A stretch of DNA of 64,000 bases from Pseudonocardia kunmingensis (GTDB lineage: Bacteria > Actinomycetota > Actinomycetes > Mycobacteriales > Pseudonocardiaceae). The position numbers were made by a program, and so were the translations under genes. The stretch lies in the NCBI RefSeq assembly GCF_006716445.1, contig NZ_VFPA01000002.1:62001-126000 (forward strand), in the 5' to 3' direction. This document shows, one piece after another, positions 37,085 through 45,172 of this stretch. Within the stretch, counting starts at the first letter, position 1. Every line of letters begins with the position of its first letter. Below the pieces are notes generated by a model, which saw only the letters and a list, made by a program, of their open reading frames with translations, searched no databases and had not been told where the DNA came from.

Positions 37085-37133
37085 GACGAACGGCACTCTC
37101 GTCGGCCAGGTACCGACGAGAGTGCCGTTCGTC
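37085..37133. terminator. Dispersed 49-bp inverted repeat, copy C
   Basis: Arms GACGAACGGCACTCTCGTC (37085-37103) and GACGAGAGTGCCGTTCGTC (37115-37133) are perfect complements around an 11-nt loop ending in AGGTACC. This copy lies between tandem genes (peptidase end, glnA2 start), which argues for a terminator rather than a purely convergent element. Confidence 0.75.
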
Positions 37134-37208
37134 GGCTGGGAGCCTGCCGCTTCCTGCGTCCTGAGCGCCCGGGCCACGGGAGTGATGTCGCACCCGTGGG
37201 GGAGCCCG

Positions 37209-37240
37209 GAAACATGCCCGTAACGCGACGTTCCTAGGCT
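37209..37240 (+). promoter_or_regulatory. glnA2 promoter with GlnR-like half-sites
   Basis: GAAAC (37209-37213), six bases, then GTAAC (37220-37224) reproduce two adjacent elements of the actinobacterial GlnR consensus gTnAC-n6-GaAAC. TAGGCT (37235-37240) eight bases before the ATG is a likely -10, so the half-sites would overlap the -35 region. Confidence 0.45.
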
Positions 37241-37248
37241 CGGCGCCC

Positions 37249-38592
37249 ATGGACCGCCAGCAGGAGTTCGTGCTCCGCACCCTCGAGGAACGCGACATCC
37301 GCTTCGTCCGGCTCTGGTTCACCGACGTGCTGGGCTACCTCAAGTCGGTGGCCGTGGCACCCGCGGAGCTGGAAGGGGCGTTCGCGGAGGGCATCGGCTT
37401 CGACGGCTCCGCCATCGAGGGCTTCGCGCGGGTGTACGAGTCGGACATGGTGGCCCGACCCGACCCGTCGACGTTCCAGGTGCTGCCCTGGGAGACCACG
37501 TCGGGCGAGCACTACTCGGCGCGCATGTTCTGCGACATCGCCATGCCCGACGGGTCGCCGTCCTGGGCGGACCCGCGGCACGTGCTGCGGCGGGCGCTGT
37601 CGCGGGCGGGGGAGGCGGGCTTCACCTGCTACGTGCACCCCGAGATCGAGTTCTACCTGCTGCGCGACCTGCCCGACGACGGGTCGGCACCCGAGCCCGC
37701 CGACTCGGGCGGCTACTTCGACCAGGCGAGCCACGACGTCGCCCCGCACTTCCGGCGCAACGCGATCGAGACGCTGGAGTCGATGGGCATCTCCGTCGAG
37801 TTCAGCCACCACGAGGGCGGGCCGGGCCAGCAGGAGATCGACCTGCGCTACGCCGACGCGCTCACCATGGCCGACAACATCATGACGTTCCGCTACGTCG
37901 TGAAGGAGGTCGCGCTGCGGCAGGGCGTGCGCGCCTCGTTCATGCCCAAGCCGTTCTCGGCCCACCCGGGCTCGGCGATGCACACCCACTTCTCGCTGTT
38001 CGAGGGTGACCGCAACGCCTTCCACGACCCGAACGACCCGTACGAGCTGTCCGAGACCGGCAAGGCGTTCGTGGCCGGGGTGCTGCGGCACGCGCGCGAG
38101 ATCAGCGCGGTCACCAACCAGTTCGTGAACTCCTACAAGCGCCTGATCGTCGGCGGCGAGGCGCCCACCGCCGTGTCGTGGGGCCACGCGAACCGCTCGG
38201 CCCTGGTCCGGGTGCCGATGTACTCGCCGGGCAAGTCGTCCACCCGCCGCGTGGAGATCCGCACTCTGGACAGCGCGTGCAACCCCTACCTGGCCTTCGC
38301 GGTGATCCTCGGCGCCGGCCTCACCGGCGTGCAGAAGGGCTACGAGCTGCCGGCGCCCACCGAGGACGACGTCTGGTCGCTCACGGAGACCGAGCGCCGC
38401 GCACTGGGCTACGAGTCGCTGCCGCAGAACCTCACCGAGGCGCTCTCGGCGATGGAGCACTCGGAGCTCGTGGCCGAGGTCCTCGGCGAGCACGTGTTCG
38501 ACTTCTTCCTGCGCAACAAGCGCAGCGAGTGGGACGGCTACCGCCGCCAGGTCACCCCCTACGAGCTGGCGACGTACCTGCCGGTGCTCTGA
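37249..38592 (+). CDS. glnA2: Glutamine synthetase, GlnA2 type
   Basis: A 447-residue class I glutamine synthetase that makes glutamine from glutamate, ammonia and ATP. Visible blocks: the latch MDRQQEFVLRTLEERDIRFV, GIGFDGSAIEGF, the metal and substrate region EIEFYLL, FMPKPFSAHPGSAMHTHFSL, and the ammonium/arginine segment GHANRSALVRVPMYSPGKSS. The C-terminal adenylylation tyrosine loop (NLYDLPP) of GlnA1 is replaced, so it is not controlled by GlnE. The start is the ATG at 37249; the -10 is 8 nt upstream. Its last 34 bp overlap the convergent GNAT gene. Confidence 0.92.
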   Translation: MDRQQEFVLRTLEERDIRFVRLWFTDVLGYLKSVAVAPAELEGAFAEGIGFDGSAIEGFARVYESDMVARPDPSTFQVLPWETTSGEHYSARMFCDIAMPDGSPSWADPRHVLRRALSRAGEAGFTCYVHPEIEFYLLRDLPDDGSAPEPADSGGYFDQASHDVAPHFRRNAIETLESMGISVEFSHHEGGPGQQEIDLRYADALTMADNIMTFRYVVKEVALRQGVRASFMPKPFSAHPGSAMHTHFSLFEGDRNAFHDPNDPYELSETGKAFVAGVLRHAREISAVTNQFVNSYKRLIVGGEAPTAVSWGHANRSALVRVPMYSPGKSSTRRVEIRTLDSACNPYLAFAVILGAGLTGVQKGYELPAPTEDDVWSLTETERRALGYESLPQNLTEALSAMEHSELVAEVLGEHVFDFFLRNKRSEWDGYRRQVTPYELATYLPVL

Positions 38593-39377
38593 ACCCGTCG
38601 GCGCCAGGTGTACGGCGTCGTCGACGACACCCTGACCAGCCCCGCCCGCTCCAGGATCGGGCGGGAGTGGTCGGTCGAGTCGCTGTGGATCAGTGTCTTG
38701 CCCTGCGCGAGCGCGGAGCGGGCGCGAACGGCGGTGAGCGCCCGGTAGATACCGCGTCCACGCCACTCCGGCAGCGTGGCTCCACCCCAGATCCCGGCGA
38801 ACCGGCTGCCGGCGACGGGCTCCAGCCGGCCCGTGCCGACGATGCGGCCGCCGGCCTCGGCGATCCACAGCTCCGTCCCGTCGCTCAGGGCCAATCGCCG
38901 CAGCAGCGCATCGGCGATCCGGTCCGGGGCGTCGTCGGCGAAGACGGCCGACGCCGTCGCGCACATCGCGCGGACGTCGGGCTCGTCGACCACCCGCCGC
39001 GCCGTCACGCCGGCGGGCAGCGCCACGTCCGCGATCAGCCCGGCGGCCTCGCCGATCATGATCGACTCGGTCTCGCCCTCCGCGAAGCCGTGTTCGGTGA
39101 GGGCGTCGTGCAGGCCGGGCGCGTGGTCGTGGCCGCGGGTCTTCCACTTCACCCGCTCGATCCCCGGGTCCGCGCGGTAGTGGTCGAGGGCATCGACGAC
39201 CAGCTGCCGGACCGCCGGGGCGTCCGCGCCGCCGAGATCGCGGTAGGTGACCCAACCGCGCCCGCCGGGGAAGGTCACCAGCCGCAGCGGTCCGTGCCGG
39301 GTCACCGCGATCGCGCTGGGCGCCTCGGTGCGCAGGTGGTCGTCGTAGGCCTGCAGCAGGTGGGCGGTATCCGGCAC
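38559..39377 (-). CDS. GNAT-family N-acetyltransferase
   Basis: A 272-residue acetyltransferase. The C-terminal GNAT domain (residues about 120-265) has the acetyl-CoA pyrophosphate loop in TLPEWRGRGIYRALTAVRA and the preceding strand AGGRIVGTGRLEPV; the N-terminal half (about 1-110) looks like a degenerate second GNAT domain. I take the GTG at 39377 because CAGGGT lies seven bases before it, consistent with a leaderless start; the GTG at 39386 overlaps that -10 element. The 3' end overlaps glnA2 by 34 bp on the opposite strand. The substrate is unknown. Confidence 0.82.
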   Translation of the reverse strand: MPDTAHLLQAYDDHLRTEAPSAIAVTRHGPLRLVTFPGGRGWVTYRDLGGADAPAVRQLVVDALDHYRADPGIERVKWKTRGHDHAPGLHDALTEHGFAEGETESIMIGEAAGLIADVALPAGVTARRVVDEPDVRAMCATASAVFADDAPDRIADALLRRLALSDGTELWIAEAGGRIVGTGRLEPVAGSRFAGIWGGATLPEWRGRGIYRALTAVRARSALAQGKTLIHSDSTDHSRPILERAGLVRVSSTTPYTWRRRVQSTGRYVASS

Positions 39378-39565
39378 GTGCGCCACCCTGCTGCGTCGTG
39401 GCGCCGCTCGGCAACCCGATCTCGTGGTCCGGTCGTCGCGGAGGTCTCGCGCCTCGGGCCGACGGGGGGCACACTCGGTGGCGTCGACGGAAGATCGCCC
39501 GACATCTCCACCTGTCGCTCGCCGGGCCGATGACGACGTCGGCGATCACGAGTCCGTGAGGGGGC

Positions 39566-40825
39566 GTGGGCGTGGGCTTCGCTTCGACGGCGCCGGGGCG
39601 TCGGCTGCTGGGTCTGGCGCTGACACCGGTCGTCGCCTGTTCGGTCATGATGATCTCCGGGGCCTCGGCCGCGGCCGACACCCCGGAACCCGATCCGCCG
39701 GGCTCGTCCCCGGACGGCGCGGCACTCAACAGCCTCATCGATCCGGCCTTGCTGGAGTCGCTGCAGCAGTCGATCGTCGGCCTGGTCGTCGTCTGGGAGG
39801 AACCCGAGGACCCCTTCGCCCTGGGGGACGTCCCGGAACCGGGGGGCCCGGCGGTGCCCGGCGCCGAGCCGCCGGTCATCACGATCTGCACCGGCTGGTT
39901 CGACACCCCGACGACGATCGCCACCGCGGGCCATTGCGTCGATCCCGAGCAGGGCAGGCTGGCGATCGACCTCCAGAAGGGGCCGTCGATCGACCCGGGC
40001 ACCGGTGAGCCGCTGCCGACGCCGCCGGTGCGGCCCGAGCCGGAGCGCGTCGTCTACGCCTTCCAGCCCCGCGAGATGCCGGGAGCCGTCATCACGTCGC
40101 CGGTCGTCGTCCGGGTGGACAGCTTCCGCCCGGGGGAGGAAGGCGACACCGCCAAGCTCGAGATGCACGGCATGCCGCCGGGGAAGCCGCTGGCGATCGC
40201 CCCGACGGCACCGAGGCTGGGCGAGACGGTCACCTCCATCGGCTTCCCGGGGCTGAACATCGACGAGACCGACGGCGTCAACCTCGACGCCCTCCTCAGC
40301 GGTGGCAAGACGCCTGCCGAGGTGCTGCAGGACTCGCGCCTCCAGCCGGTGAACACCAGCGGCACGATCACGGCCAGGCAGTTCCGGAACGGCGTCGCCG
40401 TGTACCAGATCAACGCCGACCTCGCGGAGGGTGTGTCCGGCGGGCCCACCATCAACTCCCGCGGCGAGGTCTACGGCATCAGCAGCCAGATGTCGGTGCC
40501 GTTCCTCGGGCAGAACTTCAACGTCATCACCGACACCGGGATGTTGCGGGAGTTCCTGGGGCACGAGCCGCTGCAGCCGGGCGCGGCCTCGACGAACGAG
40601 GACAGCCGGCTCGCGAGCGGGAGCGGTCCGTTGGGGGGCGGGCTGCAGACCGGGTGGATCGTCTTCCTCTCGGTGCTGGGCGGGGCCGTCCTCGGCGGGC
40701 TCACGATGTGGCTCTTCGCGCGGTCCACGCGCAGGCCGTCGGCCGGGGGCGGGGACGAGTCCCGGCCCCCGCCGACGGCCGTACGGGCCCGCGACGGCGC
40801 GGATCCGCCGCCGGGCGGTGGCTGA
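39566..40825 (+). CDS. Membrane-anchored trypsin-like serine protease
   Basis: A 419-residue S1/HtrA-like protease. An N-terminal signal segment (LGLALTPVVACSVMMISGAS) is followed by an extracytoplasmic chymotrypsin-fold domain: catalytic His in TIATAGHCVD, a likely Asp in GEEGDTAKLE and the Ser in EGVSGGPTI, with IGFPG before it. A second helix at the C-terminus (GWIVFLSVLGGAVLGGLTMWLF, about 363-385) anchors it, leaving a short basic and proline-rich cytoplasmic tail. The start is the GTG at 39566; the GTG at 39572 is an alternative. It probably processes envelope proteins. Confidence 0.85.
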   Translation: MGVGFASTAPGRRLLGLALTPVVACSVMMISGASAAADTPEPDPPGSSPDGAALNSLIDPALLESLQQSIVGLVVVWEEPEDPFALGDVPEPGGPAVPGAEPPVITICTGWFDTPTTIATAGHCVDPEQGRLAIDLQKGPSIDPGTGEPLPTPPVRPEPERVVYAFQPREMPGAVITSPVVVRVDSFRPGEEGDTAKLEMHGMPPGKPLAIAPTAPRLGETVTSIGFPGLNIDETDGVNLDALLSGGKTPAEVLQDSRLQPVNTSGTITARQFRNGVAVYQINADLAEGVSGGPTINSRGEVYGISSQMSVPFLGQNFNVITDTGMLREFLGHEPLQPGAASTNEDSRLASGSGPLGGGLQTGWIVFLSVLGGAVLGGLTMWLFARSTRRPSAGGGDESRPPPTAVRARDGADPPPGGG

Positions 40826-40840
40826 TCCCGGTGATCAGCC
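40820..40840. terminator. Hairpin overlapping both stop codons of convergent genes
   Basis: GGCTGATC (40820-40827) and GATCAGCC (40833-40840) form a perfect 8-bp stem with a 5-nt loop. The arms contain the stop codons of the protease (40823-40825) and of the SRPBCC gene (40835-40837), an unusually economical bidirectional terminator. Confidence 0.65.
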
Positions 40841-41317
40841 CAGCGACACGGCGACCCGCTCGAGTGCGTCCCAGCTGTCCTGGGCCCCGTCCTCCATGCC
40901 GGTCTCGAGGATCGCGTCGCGCACCTGCCGGTCGGTGACCTCGGTGAGGACGGAGACCGTCGTACGCCCGTCGTGCTCCTCGAAGGTGTAGGTGCAGAGG
41001 GCGGGCGGCCCGTCCGGCGCGCCCTCGTACGCCTCCGTGCAGACGATGCGCCTCGCCGGGTCGATCTCGCGGTACTCGCCGTGGAAGCCGACCTCGTGGC
41101 CGTCCTCGGTGACGAGGACGTGGCGCCACCGCCCGCCGACCCGCAGGTCGACCTCGGCGACGGTCACCTCGCCGCGGCCGCCGCTCCACCAGCGCTTGAT
41201 CAGCTCGGGGGTCGTCATCGCGCGGTAGACGAGGTGCGCGGGTGCGGCGAACTCCCGCGTCATGAGGATCTGCGTGTCGGACGGCAGGGTCAGCACCGCG
41301 CTGTGCGTCGTGGTCAT
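40835..41317 (-). CDS. SRPBCC (AHSA1-like) domain protein
   Basis: A 160-residue START/Bet v 1-fold protein of the AHSA1 subfamily. Family blocks are REFAAPAHLVYRAMTTPELIKRWW (N-terminal) and RRIVCTEAYEG with FEEHDGRTTVSV. The C-terminal helix GMEDGAQDSWDALERVA is typical. Function is generally ligand binding; no catalytic residues. The ATG at 41317 overlaps the stop of the upstream arsR (ATGA) and GGAGAACGG gives the ribosome-binding site, so the two are one operon. This ArsR + SRPBCC pair is very common in actinobacteria. Confidence 0.9.
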   Translation of the reverse strand: MTTTHSAVLTLPSDTQILMTREFAAPAHLVYRAMTTPELIKRWWSGGRGEVTVAEVDLRVGGRWRHVLVTEDGHEVGFHGEYREIDPARRIVCTEAYEGAPDGPPALCTYTFEEHDGRTTVSVLTEVTDRQVRDAILETGMEDGAQDSWDALERVAVSLG

Positions 41318-41676
41318 GTCCGTTCTCCGTTCTCGGGTTGACGTGCTTCTGCTTCCGTGAGCTCGGCGAGGACGTCGTCGAGCCGCGAGAACCGGCCCTC
41401 CCACGTCGCGGCGTAGCGGGACACCCACGCGTGGATCGGCTGCAACGGCCCGCCGTTCATGCGGTACAGGCGGTGCCGCCCCTCGTCGCGCACCTCCACG
41501 AGCCCCACCTCCCGCAGCACCCGCAGGTGCTTGGAGACCTGGGGCTGGGCGAGCCCGACCGCCGACACGATGTCGCCCACCGGCAGCTCGCCGCCGGCGA
41601 GGACGTCGAGGATCTGCCGACGCCGGGGCTCGGCGACGGCGTTGAACGCGTCCGTGGTGGTCGCCGCCCGTGCCAT
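41314..41676 (-). CDS. ArsR-family transcriptional regulator
   Basis: A 120-residue winged-helix repressor: AVAEPRRRQILDVLAGGELPVGDI, then VGLAQPQVSKHLRVLREVGLVEV is the DNA-recognition part. The metal-binding ELCVCDL of classical ArsR is missing, so it belongs to the metal-independent branch that pairs with SRPBCC proteins. The start is the ATG at 41676, because TACATT lies seven bases before it (leaderless transcript). The palindrome at 41689-41704 overlaps the promoter and is probably its own operator. Confidence 0.9.
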   Translation of the reverse strand: MARAATTTDAFNAVAEPRRRQILDVLAGGELPVGDIVSAVGLAQPQVSKHLRVLREVGLVEVRDEGRHRLYRMNGGPLQPIHAWVSRYAATWEGRFSRLDDVLAELTEAEARQPENGERT

Positions 41677-41683
41677 GGGAAGC

Positions 41684-41711
41684 AATGTATACCCATATGG
41701 GAATGTGTCAA
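41684..41711 (-). promoter_or_regulatory. arsR promoter with embedded operator palindrome
   Basis: On the minus strand TTGACA (41711-41706), a 16-nt spacer and TACATT (41689-41684) form a near-consensus promoter whose transcription start falls at the ATG of arsR. ATTCCCATATGGGTAT, nearly perfectly palindromic, lies at 41704-41689 in the spacer, ideal for autorepression. Confidence 0.7.
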
Positions 41712-41737
41712 CGCCGGAACCGGGCCGGCAGGCGTTC

Positions 41738-43348
41738 TCAGGCGCCGAGCGCGACGTCCAGCAACGTGATCGAGTGCGCCGGGAAGGTGTAGGAGGAGCC
41801 GGTCAGCTCGACCCGCTGCGGCGCGCTCAGCGTGACGGCGTCGGGCTCGGCGATCGAGTTGCAGGCGAACAGGTCGGAGCCGTCGGCGCCGATGCCGCGG
41901 ACCTCCGCCGTGCCCGGCAGCGCGGCGCCGTCCAGGTCGAGGCGGGCGGTGACGGCCTCGGTCGCGGAGCGGTTGATCACCGCGACGTGCAGCGTCCGCC
42001 CGTCCACGCTGCGGCTCGGGGAGACGTCGAGCAGGCCGACCACGCTCGGGACGGTGCGGAAGGTGCCGTCGGCCCGCCGGTCGTCGCCGAGGCGCAGCGC
42101 CGTGGTGCGTGCGGGGCCGTGCACGGTCGCGGCGAGCGGGACCGGGCCGGTGTGGTTCTGGTAGAGGTCCCACACGTGGTAGGTCGCGGCCTTCACCAGG
42201 CCGTCGGGGCGGACCGCGAGCAGGCCGTTGGCGTTGACCAGGTTGACGGTGTTGGCCATGCCCACCGGCACGTCGAGCTGCGAGGCGCGGTGCATCGCGT
42301 GGAAGACGCCCGCGTAGTAGAGGGCGTCGGCGAGCGTGCGGGGGCTGTAGCGGTTGACGCGCTGCGCGGGCCCGTCCGCGGCCGGGGTGTCGCGCGGCGC
42401 GATCCCGCCGTCGGCGCCGGGCTGCGGCTCCGGCCAGGTGCCGGGCTCGACGTGGCGGATGTTCCACTCGTCCATCGCGATGGCCAGCGGACGGCTGCGC
42501 CCGTGCGCGGCCTGCACGCGCCGGATCGTGTCGGACTGGGCCTGGATCGCCTGCTCGACGTAGAGCGACTGCGCGACGACGGCGTCGAACTCGGCCTCGC
42601 TCGGGTCGGTGAGGTGGCGGCTGGCGCCGTAGAGGTGCAGCGAGACGTAGTCGACGCGGTCGCCCAGCCCCGCGACGACCGGCTCGGTCCAGTCGTCGCG
42701 CTCGCTGCCGACCGCGATGAAGCGCAGGCCCGGGTCGACCAGGTCCATGAACTTCGCGTGCTCGCGGGCCGCGGTGACGTACTCGGCGACCGGCCGGTGC
42801 CCCATCTGCCACGGGCCGTACACCTCGTTGCCCAGTCCCCAGAAGCGCACGCCGTACGGCTCCGGGTGCCCGTCCTCCGCCCGCTGCCGGGCGAGGGTCG
42901 TGTCCCCGGCGTAGTTGGTGTACTCGACCCACCGCACGGCGTCGTCGACGTCGCGGGCGTGGTGGGCCAGGTAGGGCGCCGTGCCGACGGCCTCGCACCA
43001 CGCGAGGAACTCGGGCGTGCCGAAGCGGTTGCTCTCCTCCGACCCCCAGGCCAGCTCCAGCCGGCGGGGGCGCTCGTCGCGCGGGCCGATGCCGTCGCGC
43101 CACCAGTAGGGCGAGGTGAAGTTGCCGCCGGGCCAGCGCACCACCGGCAGGCCCAGGGCGCGGCAGGCCTCGAGCACGTCGGCGCGGCAGCCGCGCAGCG
43201 GGCCGTCGGCGATCGACAGCGGCGAGCCCTCGTCGAACACCCCGCCCTCGATGTTGCCGAAGAAGGCCGACTCGAGGAAGTGGCCGTAGATCATCGGGTC
43301 GATCGGGGTGGCGCCGGGGAGCGTCGAGATGGAGATGCGGGCTGTCAT
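41738..43348 (-). CDS. Alpha-L-arabinofuranosidase, GH51 family
   Basis: A 536-residue glycoside hydrolase releasing terminal arabinofuranose from arabinan, arabinoxylan or related chains. The acid/base Glu175 is in GLGNEVYGPW and the nucleophile Glu294 in MDEWNIRH; RWPGGNFTSPYWWRDGIGP precedes them, all GH51 marks. No signal peptide, so it works in the cytoplasm on imported oligosaccharide. The start is the ATG at 43348 behind AGAAGGGA; an in-frame GTG 18 bases upstream lacks a ribosome site. It is the last gene of a six-gene operon with sulfatase and transporter; the substrate need not be purely arabinan, as GH51 also includes endoglucanases. Confidence 0.9.
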   Translation of the reverse strand: MTARISISTLPGATPIDPMIYGHFLESAFFGNIEGGVFDEGSPLSIADGPLRGCRADVLEACRALGLPVVRWPGGNFTSPYWWRDGIGPRDERPRRLELAWGSEESNRFGTPEFLAWCEAVGTAPYLAHHARDVDDAVRWVEYTNYAGDTTLARQRAEDGHPEPYGVRFWGLGNEVYGPWQMGHRPVAEYVTAAREHAKFMDLVDPGLRFIAVGSERDDWTEPVVAGLGDRVDYVSLHLYGASRHLTDPSEAEFDAVVAQSLYVEQAIQAQSDTIRRVQAAHGRSRPLAIAMDEWNIRHVEPGTWPEPQPGADGGIAPRDTPAADGPAQRVNRYSPRTLADALYYAGVFHAMHRASQLDVPVGMANTVNLVNANGLLAVRPDGLVKAATYHVWDLYQNHTGPVPLAATVHGPARTTALRLGDDRRADGTFRTVPSVVGLLDVSPSRSVDGRTLHVAVINRSATEAVTARLDLDGAALPGTAEVRGIGADGSDLFACNSIAEPDAVTLSAPQRVELTGSSYTFPAHSITLLDVALGA

Positions 43349-43365
43349 CAGTTCCCTTCTGGTCA

Positions 43366-44214
43366 CTAGCCTTTGACGCCGCCCTGTGACACGCCCTCGA
43401 TGATGTAGCGCTGGGCGAGCACGTAGACGACGAGGACGGGGACGCTGGCGATCACGCCGCCCGCCATCAGCAGGTCGTAGCGGGTGGTGTTCTCACCCTG
43501 GAGCTGGGCGAGACCGGCCGGCAGCGTCAGCATGTCGGTGCTGAACAGCACGAACACCGGCCACAGGAAGTCGTTCCAGCTGGTGAGGAACGCGAGGACG
43601 GCCAGCGTCGCGATGGCGGGCCGGGCGAGCGGCACCATGATCCGCCAGAAGACGCCCCACTGGTTGCAGCCGTCGACGATCGCGGCCTCCTCGATGGAGC
43701 CGTGGATGCCGAGGAAGAACTGGCGCAGGAAGAACACGCCGAACGCGCCCGCCGCCGAGGGCACCACCAGAGACGCGTAGCCGTTGAGCCAGCCGAGCTG
43801 GTTGACGATGAGGAAGTGCGGGATCAGGAAGATGATCCCGGGCACGAACATCGTGGCGATGATCAGCACGAACAGCGTGCGCTTGAACCGGAACTCCAGG
43901 CGCGCGAGCGCGTAGGCGGCCGTGGTGGCCAGCACGACGACGAGCGCGCTGTGCAGCACCGCGGTGAGCAGGCTGTTGCCCAGCCAGCGCAGCACCGGCA
44001 CCTGCGGGTCGGTGAGGATCTCCGCGTACGCCGACACCGTCGGGTCGTCGGGCCACAGCGAGAAGCCGAGCGCGTTGGCCTCCTGCGGCGACTTGAACGA
44101 CGTGGAGAGCATGAACGCGAGCGGGAGCGCGATGACGGCGGTGAGCACCACGAGGGTGACCGCCAGCCCGACGCGCGGCGGGCGGCGCCTGCGGGGGAGC
44201 GCTGCGGTGGTCAT
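43366..44214 (-). CDS. Carbohydrate ABC transporter permease (MalG-like)
   Basis: A 282-residue inner-membrane permease with six predicted helices and the EAA motif EEAAIVDGCNQWGVFWRIM (residues about 185-203), where the ATPase docks. It is in operon with the MalF-like permease, whose stop overlaps this start (ATGA). No ATP-binding subunit is encoded nearby, so a shared MsiK-type ATPase elsewhere must energise it. The start is the ATG at 44214. Confidence 0.93.
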   Translation of the reverse strand: MTTAALPRRRRPPRVGLAVTLVVLTAVIALPLAFMLSTSFKSPQEANALGFSLWPDDPTVSAYAEILTDPQVPVLRWLGNSLLTAVLHSALVVVLATTAAYALARLEFRFKRTLFVLIIATMFVPGIIFLIPHFLIVNQLGWLNGYASLVVPSAAGAFGVFFLRQFFLGIHGSIEEAAIVDGCNQWGVFWRIMVPLARPAIATLAVLAFLTSWNDFLWPVFVLFSTDMLTLPAGLAQLQGENTTRYDLLMAGGVIASVPVLVVYVLAQRYIIEGVSQGGVKG

Positions 44215-45164
44215 TCCGGGTCACCGGCCTTCCGGAACAGGAGGAACACCAGCGCGCTGACGGCCATCAGCGAGACGGCGAGGATCATGCTCATCGCCGA
44301 CGACGAGCCGATGTCGAAGCCCGCGATGCCGGTGTCGGCGATGAACCCGATGGCGGTGCGGGTGGCCGTGCCCGGCTGCTCCTGGGTGATCAGCTCCGAC
44401 TGCCCGAACATGTTGGCCGAGGCGATGATCGTGATCGTCACGACGAACTGCAGCACCCGCCGGATCCCGGGCACGGTCACTGCCCACAGCCGCTGCCACG
44501 CACCCGCCCCGTCGACCTTCGCCGCGTCGTAGAGCTCGGCGGGCACGTCGGCCAGCGCTGCGAGGTAGATGACGGTGTTGAAGCCGAGCGTCCACCACAG
44601 CGTCGCGACCACGAGGGCGACCCAGCCCGCGGGCAGCGAGGTCGTCCACGCGATGTCGTCGGGCAGCCCGAGCGCGCCGAGGATCTGGTTGACCGGGCCG
44701 AGCTGGGCGTCGAGCAGGTAGTTCCACAGCAGGCCGATCACCGCGACGCCGAGCACGTACGGCGCGAAGAACACCGCGCGGAAGAACGTGCGGCCGGGGA
44801 ACGCGCGGTTCAGCAGCAGCGCGAGCCCGAGGGGGAGCACCACGAGCAGCGGCGCGCTCGCGACCGTGAAGATCGCGGTGGCCTGCATCCCCTTCCAGAA
44901 CTCCACCGACAGCACGCTGGAACCGCTGAACAGACCGGCGTAGTTGTCGAGCCCGACGAACGGCTGTCGGGGCAGGCCCAGGCTCCACCGGTGCAGGCTC
45001 GCCCACAGCCCGAGCCCGATGGGGAGGACGACGAACACCGCGAACAGCACGAAGAACGGTGCGAGGAACAGGTACGGGGTCCAGGGCCGGCCGCGCAGCG
45101 TGCGCGCGGGCCGGGTGGCCGTTCGGGGATCGGACCGCGGCAGCGCGATCGAGCTGGTGGTCAT
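44211..45164 (-). CDS. Carbohydrate ABC transporter permease (MalF-like)
   Basis: A 317-residue permease, six helices after an N-terminal cytoplasmic stretch of about 30 residues. The EAA loop reads ELYDAAKVDGAGAWQRLWAVTVPGI near residues 215-240, of the sugar-uptake CUT1 subfamily. The start is the ATG at 45164; its ribosome site GAGGAA overlaps the stop codon of the binding protein, 8 bp upstream. It partners with the MalG-like permease and the lipoprotein substrate-binding protein. Confidence 0.93.
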   Translation of the reverse strand: MTTSSIALPRSDPRTATRPARTLRGRPWTPYLFLAPFFVLFAVFVVLPIGLGLWASLHRWSLGLPRQPFVGLDNYAGLFSGSSVLSVEFWKGMQATAIFTVASAPLLVVLPLGLALLLNRAFPGRTFFRAVFFAPYVLGVAVIGLLWNYLLDAQLGPVNQILGALGLPDDIAWTTSLPAGWVALVVATLWWTLGFNTVIYLAALADVPAELYDAAKVDGAGAWQRLWAVTVPGIRRVLQFVVTITIIASANMFGQSELITQEQPGTATRTAIGFIADTGIAGFDIGSSSAMSMILAVSLMAVSALVFLLFRKAGDPE

Positions 45165-45172
45165 GGGGTTCC

